Assembly (NCBI RefSeq): GCF_029784135.1
Contig: NC_073744.1
Span: forward strand, 29,618,981 to 29,682,980
Reading direction: 5' to 3'
Source of the DNA: Toxorhynchites rutilus septentrionalis
Lineage: Eukaryota > Arthropoda > Insecta > Diptera > Culicidae
Length of the DNA stretch: 64,000 bases
In this document: positions 21,954 to 34,241 of the stretch, piece by piece
How positions within the stretch are numbered: the first letter of the stretch is position 1
Layout of the letters: each line of letters starts with the position of its first letter
Translations under genes and position numbers: made by a program
The notes under the pieces: model-generated
What the model was told of the DNA's origin: nothing
The model's input: the letters and a program-made list of their open reading frames with translations, nothing else
Databases searched by the model: none

Positions 21954-22855
21954 TATTTGGTAGTTTGAAGCTTGATATAACGATTAAACATTATTGATTG
22001 AGAGAAAACAAGTGTAGCTCAGTATACAATGTGACATGTTTGATTTATACCGTATTGGTTTGGAAATATTAGGCGATTTGCTTAGGTGGTATAAATTCCC
22101 CCCAATTTCCCCTACTACTACAATGGCTTCGTTCCTCTTTCACCTTAAAGGCAAGATTCGATCGTGATTATTTTTTTTATTTCTATTTAGATTCATTTCA
22201 TTCATCAAATGTCGTCGGTATATGGTAAGAAAGTTAGAGTTTTGTATATTTTTTGTATAACACGCGATTTGCCCAAACTCATAGATAATCTTCGAACATT
22301 TTATGTTTGTTAATGCATAAAGGGTAATAATACTGTGGATAATGGCAATAAAATCGATACCATATTAAATTGGCTGATATCATTGATTATAAAAATTGGC
22401 TAATATCAAAGACGCACCACGCTAGATATGGGGTACAGACTAGGGGGGCGTTGCTGATTAATGGTCAGCTGCATCCCAATAGGAAGTACCCCGTGTCGGG
22501 CACACGTACAGAGCATCGAAGATCGCAACATACCAATTATGAGAACACTTGTAATACTAACCTCGAGCCAACCGCGAGTAATCGGTTACATATTACTAAC
22601 ATAGTTGTAAGACAAAAATTGTCAAAATATTGGACTCCCGAACCCGTCAGGCTAACGCCACATGTGCCTTAATAAAATATATATTTGGGGGGGAAAAAAA
22701 TTATTATAAAGGGTCCGATACGAGAAGTATTTGAAGAAGTATTATTTGTGAGAATCAGGCAAGGGATCGACTTCAACTTCAGAGAACATAATCCTTACAT
22801 GAGGAAGAACACATATTTACCTTTGAAAATTTTTTAACTATTGAAACAGTCGAAA
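21954..22855. other. No gene seen; partial LINE tail
   Basis: AT-rich sequence. 22556-22692 matches the beginning of the LINE tail family (CTCGAGCC..ACCGCGAGTAATCGG) but diverges before an AATAAAATATA run. Nothing else recognised. Confidence 0.4.
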
Positions 22856-22859
22856 AAAT

Positions 22860-23345
22860 TGGTGGCAATATAGTTGCCACTGCCCGTTAATCCCAAAAAC
22901 ATTTCACTTTATTGCACCTTTGGTTATGCAAAAATCACAACAGTGTTTCTAGTGCAGCGAAAAAACCTGTTTTTTTATATAGCGTTTCAAAGGAAAACAA
23001 ATAAAATTTGAATTTTTCATCAAATACACCATTTATTTTATTGGAAAAAGCCCATCATCTTACACAGCAGATCCTAATTAGTACGTTTCAGTGAAAAACT
23101 TTCCAACTTGTTGCATTTTCAACGAATTTAAACAGAACTTTCTGCCGGCGCTCTGAAATCGTGGTTTTGTTACATAAAATTGACTCCTAAATTGATATCG
23201 TACATTTTTAGCAGTCCAAAAAGAATTGGGGTATTTCCAGATACCTTCAGAAGGTTTTGGCTAAGTAAAATATTGAAAGAATATTCCAAGTGCAGCAAAA
23301 GAATATTTTTTGTTGGTGGCAATATAGTTGACAGTATCCGTTAAA
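22860..23345 (+). mobile_element. GGTGGCAATATAG repeat element (short copy)
   Basis: Begins GGTGGCAATATAGTTGCCAC followed by TGCCCGTTAA and ends ATTCCAAGTGCAGC...GGTGGCAATATAGTTG plus CCGTTAAAGG. Same internal landmarks as the minus-strand copy at 12727-14503 (CACTTTATTGC, TTGGTTATGCAAAAAT, GTGCAGCGAAAAAAC). About 485 bp, non-coding. Superfamily unknown. Confidence 0.55.
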
Positions 23346-23490
23346 GGGTTAATGCGCAACCCTTATTATAATAAACCATTGGCATCTGAAAACAAATCAA
23401 ATTTACCATGAATGCGCCTTGAGTTATGCAACCAACAATACAAGAAGTGTGATTTTTTCAATGTGTTCGTCAATTACGTGCATTCAAATG

Positions 23491-24618
23491 ATAGGGGAAG
23501 TTCGGGATTAAACTTGTATTTTTACTACATATTTCAACGTTTCTTCACATCCACAATGTAGCCATGTTTGTTTTCTTTGTAATGGAATAAGCAACAACGA
23601 TCACGAATAGGCAAACCAACAGAAATAACGAGAATTCTAAACGCATTCATATTACACCACTCTTAAAAAAGCGAGGTAAGATGCCCATATGCGTGTCCAA
23701 AACGCACCACAACAAAGAGTCAAAATGTCAAACAATATCGAAACGTTTATTTTAGATAACTCTTGATTCGCTGCCTATACCCTCCGCTTCCGTTACGTTT
23801 CGACCAGTTAGAATCATCATATGATCTCGAATTTTCGAGGCATTTTTGTTATCAAAAGTGGAAAACACTAAAGAATTTTGAATTCAATATTTTTGTTTAC
23901 AAGCATATCAATATGTGCCGCTGTTCATAAATATATTGCTACGTGCCGCTGTTCACAAATGTGCTGCCAGACTTTTGGCCTTTGTATTTACGAGTTTTTA
24001 TTTTGATTCTAAGGTTTGCATTTTTCTTATTCATGGATGGATTTTAGTAGTCAGAAACATTGAAATGATTTTGTTCGTTCTGGTTCTTATAACATAATAC
24101 AAGAAAAGATATTTTAAAATGGTTTTGTGCTTTTCAGAAACCATTTGGGTATAAAACAATTGCAGAAAATATCTGATTAGTAACACTGGAACTGACTGAC
24201 CCTCTTTATTAACTTCCATACTGGAGCGATGTGCCCCATTATGAGATGGATTATAAAATTGCATTTTGATATAAGAAATTATTTATTTACATTTTTGTAT
24301 TCCAACTCGATTGATAGCTCTGGATACATTTGAGAATATATTGGAGTTTGCAAAATTGAAATAAGTTTTTTAATGCCTCAAAAGTCTTATGGAAGAAGCG
24401 GTCAAAGTTACATGAAATCATGCAGTTTTTAATATATTATTATTTCATGAAGATAGACGTGGTTTTTGGTGCTTCAATACATCTAATTGAATTTATAATG
24501 AAAAAAAGAAGTTATAAGCACAGAAAAATTCTGCCCATTACAGCGTTTTCCATGATTTTTTATGGTGGTGCGTTTTACCGACACGGTGCCTTTTACCCAA
24601 AGTTCCCCTATCTTTTAT
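23491..24618. repeat. Putative MITE, TAGGGGAA ends
   Basis: ATAGGGGAAGTTCGGG at the left and CCCAAAGTTCCCCTAT at the right are inverted relatives. Between them is AT-rich non-coding sequence. No convincing duplication. The related CCCCGTCTTTCCCTA at about 25016-25030 suggests a further degraded end. Confidence 0.35.
24030..24390. repeat. Repeat shared with 25125-25335
   Basis: ATGGATGGATTT, ATTTTGTTCGTTCTGGTT, TTTGAGAATATATTGGAGTT and TAATGCCTCAAAAGTC occur in the same order and orientation at 25125-25335 with small changes. A diverged direct repeat, origin unknown. Confidence 0.55.
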
Positions 24619-25339
24619 GGCAAATCACATCTCTTACAATAGCGGCTGTCTTAACCCAGATATGAGTCGAGTAAAAGTGCGTCAATAATTCTATGAAATG
24701 CTTTAAAGACCATGTCGTTTTCTATATAAGCACACTTAACAGACCTATGTGTTTACTTTTATAACATTGGTTTCACGAGACATGCACACTAAAACACTAA
24801 ATTCTATCGAGCAAAATAATTAATCGGTGCTCGTCGACATCAAAAAAGTTTATTTTTGTTGTTTCACCATAATGTTCCATCTATACACACGCCAAAATGA
24901 GTATGCATAATTGAGGGTAATACAATATACTAAAATAATGTATTATAACTGTCCAATAGTTGATTGTTTCAATAATCTAGAGAGTGGCCATCTCACCCCG
25001 TGTGACCGTCTTCCCCCGTCTTTCCCTACACTTCACATAGAATGCAAATAATTACGGCACCATATTTTGCTTGCCAATACAAATATACTTCGCCTGCTGC
25101 TCCACCTCGATATGTACTCATTGGTTCCCAATAATGGATGGATTTGTAGCATTTAAAAACAGTGAAATAATTTTGTTCGTTCTGGTTTCAGTTAATCTCC
25201 GTGCTGGGGTCAATCAGTTTATGTTTAACATTTGTTTATTCAAACTTAATCGATAGTTCTGGTCATATTTGAGAATGTATTGAAGTTAGCACAATTTGAA
25301 TTAGTCTTATAATGCCCAAAAAGTATTATAGTGTGTTAT

Positions 25340-28300
25340 GTGTCACTATTCTATGAAGGAAGCCGGCACAGCAGTGGAACTCCATACAATTCACTGACTG
25401 AAAAGTGTCCACATATTCATCGCTTGTTTACGCGAAGAATATATTTTTTTCAGGCACACTTGATTTGAGAGTGTATGGATTTCTAGCTGTCTTGTCGCAA
25501 GGTCTTTAATGAAGAATGATAAGATGGGAAGGTTTATATAAACATGTTTATAATTACACAAGTTTATTCAAATATTAATATTGCCTTTCTTTAACTATTC
25601 AGTGCAATTTTATCAAAATTTGAAAAAGAAATTAAAAAAAGATTTTTTTTTGTTAAATATTCTTTTGAGATGGTTATTAAAAATCTATGATTACCTTTGC
25701 TTTATTATTTACCCCCCATTTTTTGTTAATTTTTCCTACTTTTCGATCTTTGACCTATCATTTGACAATTCAATTTGAGATTTTAACATAACATTTTATT
25801 GCAAGAAATTTTATGTGAAAATGATTTTGACGTCGGACTACATCTTTCATTTCTATACTGGGGTGTAAGTTCAAAGCTTTAAGAACGAGAGCGTTACATT
25901 AGAGAAACAGGATTTCGAGCATTGTTAGTTGATATAAATGGTATGTTAACCGCTTCATTCGAAAGATAGAATGTCTACGCGTTTTATGTTTGTTAGTTAT
26001 TGATCCAAAAACTAGTTTCAATAGCTCAAAAATTGCTTTGAAAGCAAGCTATTGAAATCACAAAAATCTGTAGAAGCAGGTGCCAGCTTGGAAATCCACT
26101 CAATTATGATTGTATAGCGAATGGATCATGTTATCGCTGCTCAAGATTGATATGGTGAAGCTAATTATATCACACCTTTTAGTTTTGTGGACGAGACTGA
26201 TTGGTTCACCTTCACTATCTGTTCGGGCGGTTTGAGGAGAACCCGCCGACAACAATGGTCACACACTTACTAGAAATGAACTATCAATTTTTAGGTTAAA
26301 AGTTCTCTATATTTCTCTGGTATTCTTCGCTTGCACTTTCACGTTAGGACGTGTTCGCTCTGACTGTTTGGAAAGGAATGATTTCACTTCGTTACGCTGC
26401 TGTACTTCATTGCCCACTGATGGGCTGATGCGCAGTGGGGATGACGTGACGTGCGTTGATGTTGCTGTTGTTATTGTTTTAGTGCTTTTTCTCTATGTGG
26501 TTCGTTTCTGCTTCGGTAGGATTATTTTGGAATTTTGTCGTTTGTATCATGGTCGAATAGAATGTGAAACTGAATATCGTGCGCAGACTGTGCACTGGTT
26601 TTGTAGAAAATGGGTTTGTGGCTACTTATAAATTTCATCATTTGTGGCTCTCAATAGGCGGATTTATAATACATGAATCTTACTTCCGTTGAAAACGGAA
26701 CACTATCGGTCAATTTGATTGGACATTCAGTGCTTCTACTGCCTTGATAAGCGACCTGCATGCCAAATTTGAAATTTGAATATGAATTTGTCACCAGCGA
26801 TGAGCAAGAAAGGAAAAAGACGTCGAGAGACTGGCAGTATAACTCTCATTTTCTTCCGAATCGTGATCACTGCCTATGCAAACAGTTGGTACTGCATCCT
26901 TTTTAGTCAACCTATTATTATTTTCATCGGACACAAAAAAAAACTTTCCTCAAAATGCACCTGGTAGAAACTAATAATAATAAAATAATATATTCCACAT
27001 ACGCTGCACATTGCGTCGGGTAAAGGGTAATATCGGGGTCATAACCGGAGGGACGTAGGACTACGCCAAAGGTTGTCAAAAATATAAATATTGGTTTATT
27101 TTCATTTGTTCGAATTTAGGTCAAGTTATTTCACTTCAGAAAAACAAGCTCAAAATACGTAATTCATTGTTTCATATTTATATACAGTGCAGATGTAATG
27201 TAGACAAACTAAATGCGCAAACCAATATCAAAGCAGTGAAGCAATAAAACATCCGAGTAAACCTTCACCTTCAACATTAGCATGTTGATTGTTTGGTGCC
27301 AAGAGCAAAACTTCATCTCAAATGCTGTGAAAAACATCGTTTCCAAATTAATAATCCACAAATTTGTGTCTGCACCACCTTTCGCTGAACAGCTACAGTA
27401 ATCCGAACCGAACCGATAATGTTTTGACAGCGTAGTGATAGCAACCGCCGCAAAACGAAACATTCGAAACACCTTTTGTTTTCAATCGAAGAAAACTGCT
27501 CTCGCCGCTGGAAAATGCCTTCTTCACGCCCAGCTTGACTTTTAATCCGGGAACCATGAATGAATTCGCGAAAACTAAATGAACCATCGGAAAATATCAC
27601 AAATGAGCCGAAAACACCCATAAATTCACGCAAGATCTCATTCGGCAAAGGAATCATAAAAATTTGTTTGCTTATTATTTCGGATATTGTTTTAGAAATC
27701 ATCGAAATAATTCTTCAGGACAACTATATCGAAATAGTCAGAAGTAAAAGAAACTTGTTTGAGTGGGCCGATGCTGCTGGAAGCCATGATGTGGGCTGAC
27801 CTAGTACATCTTTCATTATATCCCACATGATCAGTGTTCAAATTTTCGTTTTCCCCCCATATATTCCTGTTAGACGTAGTCCTACGTCAAAAACCAAATC
27901 GAGGATAAAAACGCACAAATGTACTCACAAACAAAGATTCACGTCAAGTTTGAACACTTTTCTCATAGATGAATGACAACAACTTGCTTGATTGAAATTG
28001 TCCGATTTGAATTTTCTTGATGAGAAAGCGCAAAAAGAATAAGAAGAAAACAAACTATCTGTCATTCAGCTGGCTCCTCTCTCTCAGGTAGTAACCTAAA
28101 AAACCAGTCGGGTGCTATGATTGATGCTAGGATCGTTAGCAAAATCTCAAGCAGAACTGTCGGTGGGATACCCAATTCATATGAAAACAAAGGGAAAATG
28201 TCAGTGGGATACCCGATATGTTGGCTCCTGTCAGTTCAATGGGGGTTCTCTAAAGACGTCACCCACCTGTAAAAAACCAAACTCACAAACGACAAAAAGT

Positions 28301-28578
28301 GCTTATTGGCGCTTTTTTAGTTGGAGTGCTTTTTAATTGAACCGCACGCGCCAATCAAAAAGCACTCGTCCGTTATAATTGTATGTCAGTTTTACTCTGT
28401 TGTTCCAGTGTAATTTAGAATGTTACACTAAAGAAAATAAGACACAGTATTGCAAAAGCTTTTAGTTTTGCAGTTTGTTGGACAAGTGTTTTCGTTTAAA
28501 AATGTATATAAATATATACACAAATATAAAGTGAATTATATCACATCCACTATTCAAGGAAGTTAATGATAGTTATAT
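25340..28578. other. Unassigned AT-rich region
   Basis: About 3.2 kb without a recognisable gene. 27052-27067 and 27872-27889 carry the palindromic motif GACGTAGKMCTACG, which also appears in altered form near 25832, 39088, 40052 and 42724, so 27052-27889 may be an inserted element. The frames inside it (for example 27313-27702, minus) show no family motif and overlap each other in two frames. Confidence 0.35.
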
Positions 28579-28590
28579 TTTCTAGCATCA

Positions 28591-28739
28591 GGAGGCGATC
28601 TGGCGTAGTGGTAACATCCATGCCTCTCACGCTGAAGGTCACGAGTTCAATTCTCACTCCCGACATTCTTCCAAAAATGGAAGCAAAAGTGACGAACCAG
28701 CCAAATGAGTTGAAAATCACTATAATACAGAAAAAAAAA
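28591..28739 (+). mobile_element. tRNA-derived SINE, poly(A) tail, 11-bp TSD
   Basis: Head with box A-like TGGCGTAGTGGTAACAT and box B-like GGTCACGAGTTCAATTCTC, short body, A9 tail, between two copies of TTCTAGCATCA (28580-28590 and 28740-28750). 149 bp. The element at 49806-49955 is a second member. Promoter-box layout and size recall the short Feilai-like SINEs of Aedes, but I cannot verify identity. Confidence 0.85.
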
Positions 28740-29149
28740 TTCTAGCATCAATCCAAATGCAGTAATACTTATTATTATAATGGCCGCACTAAAAGACATG
28801 AAAAACAACAAGAAAAACGATAACTTTGAAATTTGTGAACTATTGTAGTATTACTTCAGCCATTCCATGCCAAACTGATATAGTGGTTTTCAGATTTTCG
28901 TGAAAATTGGTAGCTTGTTTTTTTTTGTGATTCGATTTGTTCGCTTTTCCCAAAAATGACTTTTATCAAAAACTCATAACTTTTGAACCACTAAACCGAT
29001 TCAGATGATCGACACATCAAATTTAAGTTAATTAGCTTTTTTGGAAAAATATCAAACTTGCAAGAAGTTTGAATGTTGTTTTCGTAATTATTGATTGTAT
29101 CCGTTTTTTTTATTGTTTACATGGTTTCGGGGCGTTTAAATGGTTTTTT

Positions 29150-29682
<533 letters not shown>

Positions 29683-30235
29683 TATATATATACTACATAT
29701 AGATATACGAATAGAATTCCCCTTTTTTGCAAGTGTGAAATCATTGACTTCAATTAACAATGTCGACTATCTGAATCGGTTCAGTAGATCAAAAGTTATG
29801 AATTTTTGAAAAACGTAATTTTTGGTAAAAAGGAAAAAAATGATTCTTTGAACCATCAGTTAAATTTGAAAAATCATAATTTAAAAACGAAGAAGAACAC
29901 ATTTTTGGATATGTTATCTAAAAAATCCTCAGCTTTCGAAAAAAAAATATAAAAATATAGCGCCCTTGTTCAATGAAAACTATAAAGAACAATACAATAC
30001 GATCAATAACTAAGAAAACAAAATTCTTTTTGTTTTTTCAAAACAGACTAGCTAACTGGCCAATTTGATATGTCGATCATCTGAATCGGTTTAGTAGTTC
30101 AAAAGATATGATTTTTTGCAAAAAGTTATTTTTGGAAAAAACGGAAAAAACTAGATTTTTTGAACCCTAAAATGTAATGGGATTTAATATTTTGCGATAA
30201 GGAACAAAACTACCAATTTACAAAACTACCAATTA

Positions 30236-32315
30236 CAAAGCTTTTTACGAGGTGTGTTCGAAACAGAAAAAATAAAATTTATTCAGCAATCATATTTATC
30301 TATCTAGTCTATTTATTACATTTTCTTGCCACAAATCATTGCCCCTTTTTTCGCTCATGTTTTACTTCTCTTCTCTGAAGCCGGGGTTTACTCTCAGTGC
30401 CTCTATTTACAATCGAAATGAAGATGCGTCGCTTTTGGTTATACATAAATAGGTCAGTTAAACAGAGAGTATTGAAGATTATCTACGCGGAAATACCCAA
30501 AAAAGTGATGGTGAATGAACCTCTCGAATGCCATATTTTAAATTCTATACATAACCATTTGGTCTGAGAAGCTTGTCAAAAATACAAGTTATACTCAGAA
30601 CTGTTCACCCTTATCATGAAACGTTTCCAAACATGCATCCATGACCCCTAGAGACAGCCCTCATCTGTTTGTACCCGTTGAGACTGACCCTCCCCAAAGC
30701 AACATGAGCTTTTTCTGAAGAAAACCCCTTGAATGGAAATGAAAGCACATATTCCGACGAAATTGGTTCATTGATTGAGCCCCAAATATAATCAAGCTTC
30801 CACGGGACGCACAGCAGACACAGACATCAAATGATCATTGAATAGCGACTCGCGATTGAGGCTCGTATTGCAATTTACCAACCAAATATGGGTATGGTCC
30901 CACAAACTTTTTGGGATAATTAATTAATGGAAAATTCAACTCAACTTTCCATTCTAATTTTATACTCTGTAGCCACCTTCTTCTTTCCTGCGTATCTCAA
31001 ACACACACAGTGGATTCGTTTCCTCCCGCTGCCGCCGGATCGGTGGTCATCGATAAAACGCTTATCTCAACAGTATTAACTCTTCCCCCTCCCCTTACAG
31101 AAACTTCTCCGACAGCAGTCCCACTCATTCAATCACAGGGAGGTCCGCGGGTTTGTCGTGTTGTTGCAGGAAAGATACATTCTCGGATTCTCAAGTTTCG
31201 CCGGAGCACATTTTTTAGCTCCTTAAAATCCAATGTGTAATCCAGTGTAACGTCGGCAGCAGCAGCAGCTCAAAGCGACATTCGCTTTGGGTGTATCCTT
31301 TCACCGAAAGCTGCCGACTTATAGCTCGCGGCACTAAATCTTATCACATCAAACTCACTCTCTGGCGGACACTCCCGCGCTGCTCCGCCAACAACAACAG
31401 CACAGACACCCACCCCCCCGCACACTTACACACACACACAATATGGTTTAGTTCTTCTGAGCAAAAATTTCGCGGAACACGTTTTTCACTGTGGATTTAC
31501 TTCCGGATGTCGCTGCTGCGATATATCGCTGTCCTCCGTACGGCACACACGCGGGGTCGACGCATCCGCGCCAACAACCCACCACCACATAGATACTTAA
31601 AACCGAGTAGAAGAATGGAACCGTTCCCAGCAGCTGGAGACAGGAAAGAGAATTCCGCGGGTGAGGGAGGGTGATCCGGAAAAACGGCAAGCGAAAGGCA
31701 ACGGAAAACAAAGAAAAAAAAAGACCAAAGTCTGAACGCAAAGATCAAAGATCTGTGTGATAAAAACTCGAGGAAGTTCGTCGGATGACGATGGCGAGTG
31801 CGCGTTCCAAACAGTTTCGTTCGCGAGAAGAGCTGGCCGGAGACTGAATTGGGTTTTCGGAGATGTCCGCGACTGTTGAACAAAGCGATGCCAATGATGA
31901 CGATAGCGATGATGACGATGACGACGACGCCAAAGATGCCGACGAGAGGATGCTGTGTGAGAGCAATTGGCTAGGACCTCTGGACCTCCGTGGGAAGGAT
32001 TTTCTTGCTGTTCCGTTCTCTCCCGATCTCTCGCATCTCACATCTACAGACTCGAGATTTTGGCCAACGCATAAATTGTGTTGGTCCGGCTCGCAACATT
32101 GAAATTGGAACAATGTAATACGATGCAATTCGAGCGGAGGGTTGTAGTTGAGGATATACGAGTATTATCGCGAATTTCGAGCTCAGTTGTTATGTTTCAT
32201 AATTCGTTATCATTCTAGTTTTCCATACACAGAGATTGAAACATTTTCCGTATAATCGAAATTATACGCAAAACACTGAACTGTTGTTTGAAAGTTCAAC
32301 CTCCTAAATCTATAT
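30236..32315. other. TE-poor island with GC-richer core
   Basis: Composition rises in GC from about 31000 and no transposon ends are present. It contains CAG/GCA runs (31252-31272), a CA tract (31424-31440) and a GAT/GAC-rich stretch (31890-31930). Such islands in mosquito genomes often hold promoters, 5' UTRs or first exons. I cannot assign a gene. Confidence 0.4.
31863..32102 (+). CDS. Possible coding exon with acidic run (hypothetical)
   Basis: A 79-codon ATG-started frame whose first 30 residues are highly acidic (a run of 14 with 13 Asp/Ser, then DAKDADER). A GTGAGA donor-like site follows the acidic segment at about 31956. It is in the GC-richer, TE-free island, which favours a host exon, but the complementary strand is also open over long stretches, the trinucleotide-like GAY repeats could create the frame by chance, and no homologue comes to mind. 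No function can be proposed. Confidence 0.25.
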   Translation: MSATVEQSDANDDDSDDDDDDDAKDADERMLCESNWLGPLDLRGKDFLAVPFSPDLSHLTSTDSRFWPTHKLCWSGSQH

Positions 32316-32351
32316 TCAGCCATTCCATGCCAAACCGATATAGTGGTTCTC

Positions 32352-33030
32352 AGCAGGGTTGCCACATTTAATTCTGTAAAAATTTCTGAAAAAATTTTGT
32401 ACATCTGTATTTTTAGCTTAGAAAATCTGCATAAAAAATCTGTATCGGAAAGTTAAGGGAAAAATGGACATAAAGGTTTATTTTCACTTTGAACTAATTT
32501 TTCTCATTTATGGATTGTTAAAATCGTGTCAATACAACAAAATAAATCATTAAAAAAAAATTTCGCCTCTGAATTGTATGATGTTTTTACATGGTTTTGT
32601 TGAACTTTGCCTTCAAATTTTCCTTCAACTTCATCCTTGACGCTCCTCCTTGAGCCGATACATGGTTCTTCCCTTTCAAAATTTCAAAATTGAGTCCATA
32701 GTTGTGGGAGCCAACTGATTTCCGGACTTTGTTTTGTTGGCACTGTAAAGCACATGCTGATGAATGTCATCAAAAATGTCTTACAAACGACCTTAGCAAT
32801 GGATACAAAAAATTCCCATCACGTCTTTTGACATCCAACAGCTGGGACCAAGTTATATCCGAGTCACTCAATGTTTGCCCCATATGATTCGACTTGGGTA
32901 GCCTGAATTCATTGTCCAAGCTTTATCTATGACATGTTTCAACAAATTGAGGAAATTGGCGCATCAAATCATTATAAATCATTATGGTTAGTTTGACGAA
33001 ATTTTGAGGGTTTGTCAAGGCTGCAGTTAT
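32352..33030 (-). pseudogene. hAT transposase C-terminal fragment
   Basis: The left end CAGGGTTGCCAC followed by CTGTAAAAATTTCTG matches the hAT-like element at 4900. On the minus strand, in the frame that starts near 32755, residues run YSANKTKSGNQLAPTTMDSI..., close to the 'IKTKxRNxLxxxTMxxLL' segment of the hAT dimerisation domain. Further upstream frames are degraded. The right terminal repeat is missing, so the element is truncated. Confidence 0.5.
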
Positions 33031-34241
33031 ATTTCACCAGTTCAGTTCAAGACTTTTGTACTACTGGACCGATTTAGATATTTTATATATGAAATTAAAG
33101 CCAACATGCTAGTCGTTTTGAAAAAAATATTACAATTGCGTGGAAAATTGGATTCTAGTCGCACAGATCTAGTTTAGTTGTAAAGGAATATTGAACTGAA
33201 AACAAGTTAAATTTGAAAAACCATGACTCAAAAATAAAAAAAAACACATCTCTGATTTTTGGACATGTTATGTAAATAAAACCTCGGTCTCTTAAGAAAA
33301 AATATAAAAAAATATAACGCCCTCTATTTTTAACTGAGAAAACTATGAAAAACTAACACAATCAATAATAATAAAAACGAATATCTAATTTTTTTCGCAA
33401 ATACCGCTTTGTTTCTTATTCCGAACACCTAAGCTTTGATGGCCATTAAACAGTGTGTCATTACTCAAAATGGTACTTTTTCGAGAAATATATTTGATTT
33501 TTTGACTACAATAATATTGATTTACGAATACATATTCATGGTGAAAAACTAAAAATATGTTTAATCACTTTTGTCTCAAATTTCGAACACTTTTGTTTCA
33601 AATTCCGAACAGCAAAATACTTTTTTTTAAACCAAACTTTTAAACTACTGGACCGATTCATATGATAGGTATATCAAATTAAAGTCAATTAGCTTTTTTG
33701 GAGAAATGTTATGCTTGCAAAAAAACTGGATTTTACTTTTGTAAACATTGATTGTATTTGTTTCTTATAATTTACATGGTTTCGGGACCTATATCGGTAT
33801 CGTAAATGTAAATGATGTTAAAATGAAGTCTATAACCCATAGAATGTCAGGGTTTTGGATATTAAATTATTTATGACACAAAAGTTAAGTAAATTCACAT
33901 TTTAAAATGAAGTGTTCGCAATTTGAATCATGCGTAAAAATTTGATTCATATTCCCAACGCTACTTCAATATTAATTTTAATGAACACGTCTGCATAAAA
34001 AATCATTTTTTCATCCATTTATTGTAGATTCTCACCATTTCTAGCACTTAACATGAAAACAACAAACAAAATAGTTGAAAAAACAACAAAAACTTAAAAA
34101 TTAACGATGCTGGTTTTTTACGGAATTTGCTAACGCAAACATTTTATCATTGGTTTTGACTGTCACTTTTTTGCAAAAGTCTAATATTATAAATTATAGG
34201 CTGTGTTGATACCTGTAAATGATGTCAAAATGAATCTTATA

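Noticed and set aside
27313..27702. 129-codon minus-strand frame
   Set aside because: A second frame is open over the same bases and neither shows a family motif. Kept only as unassigned sequence.
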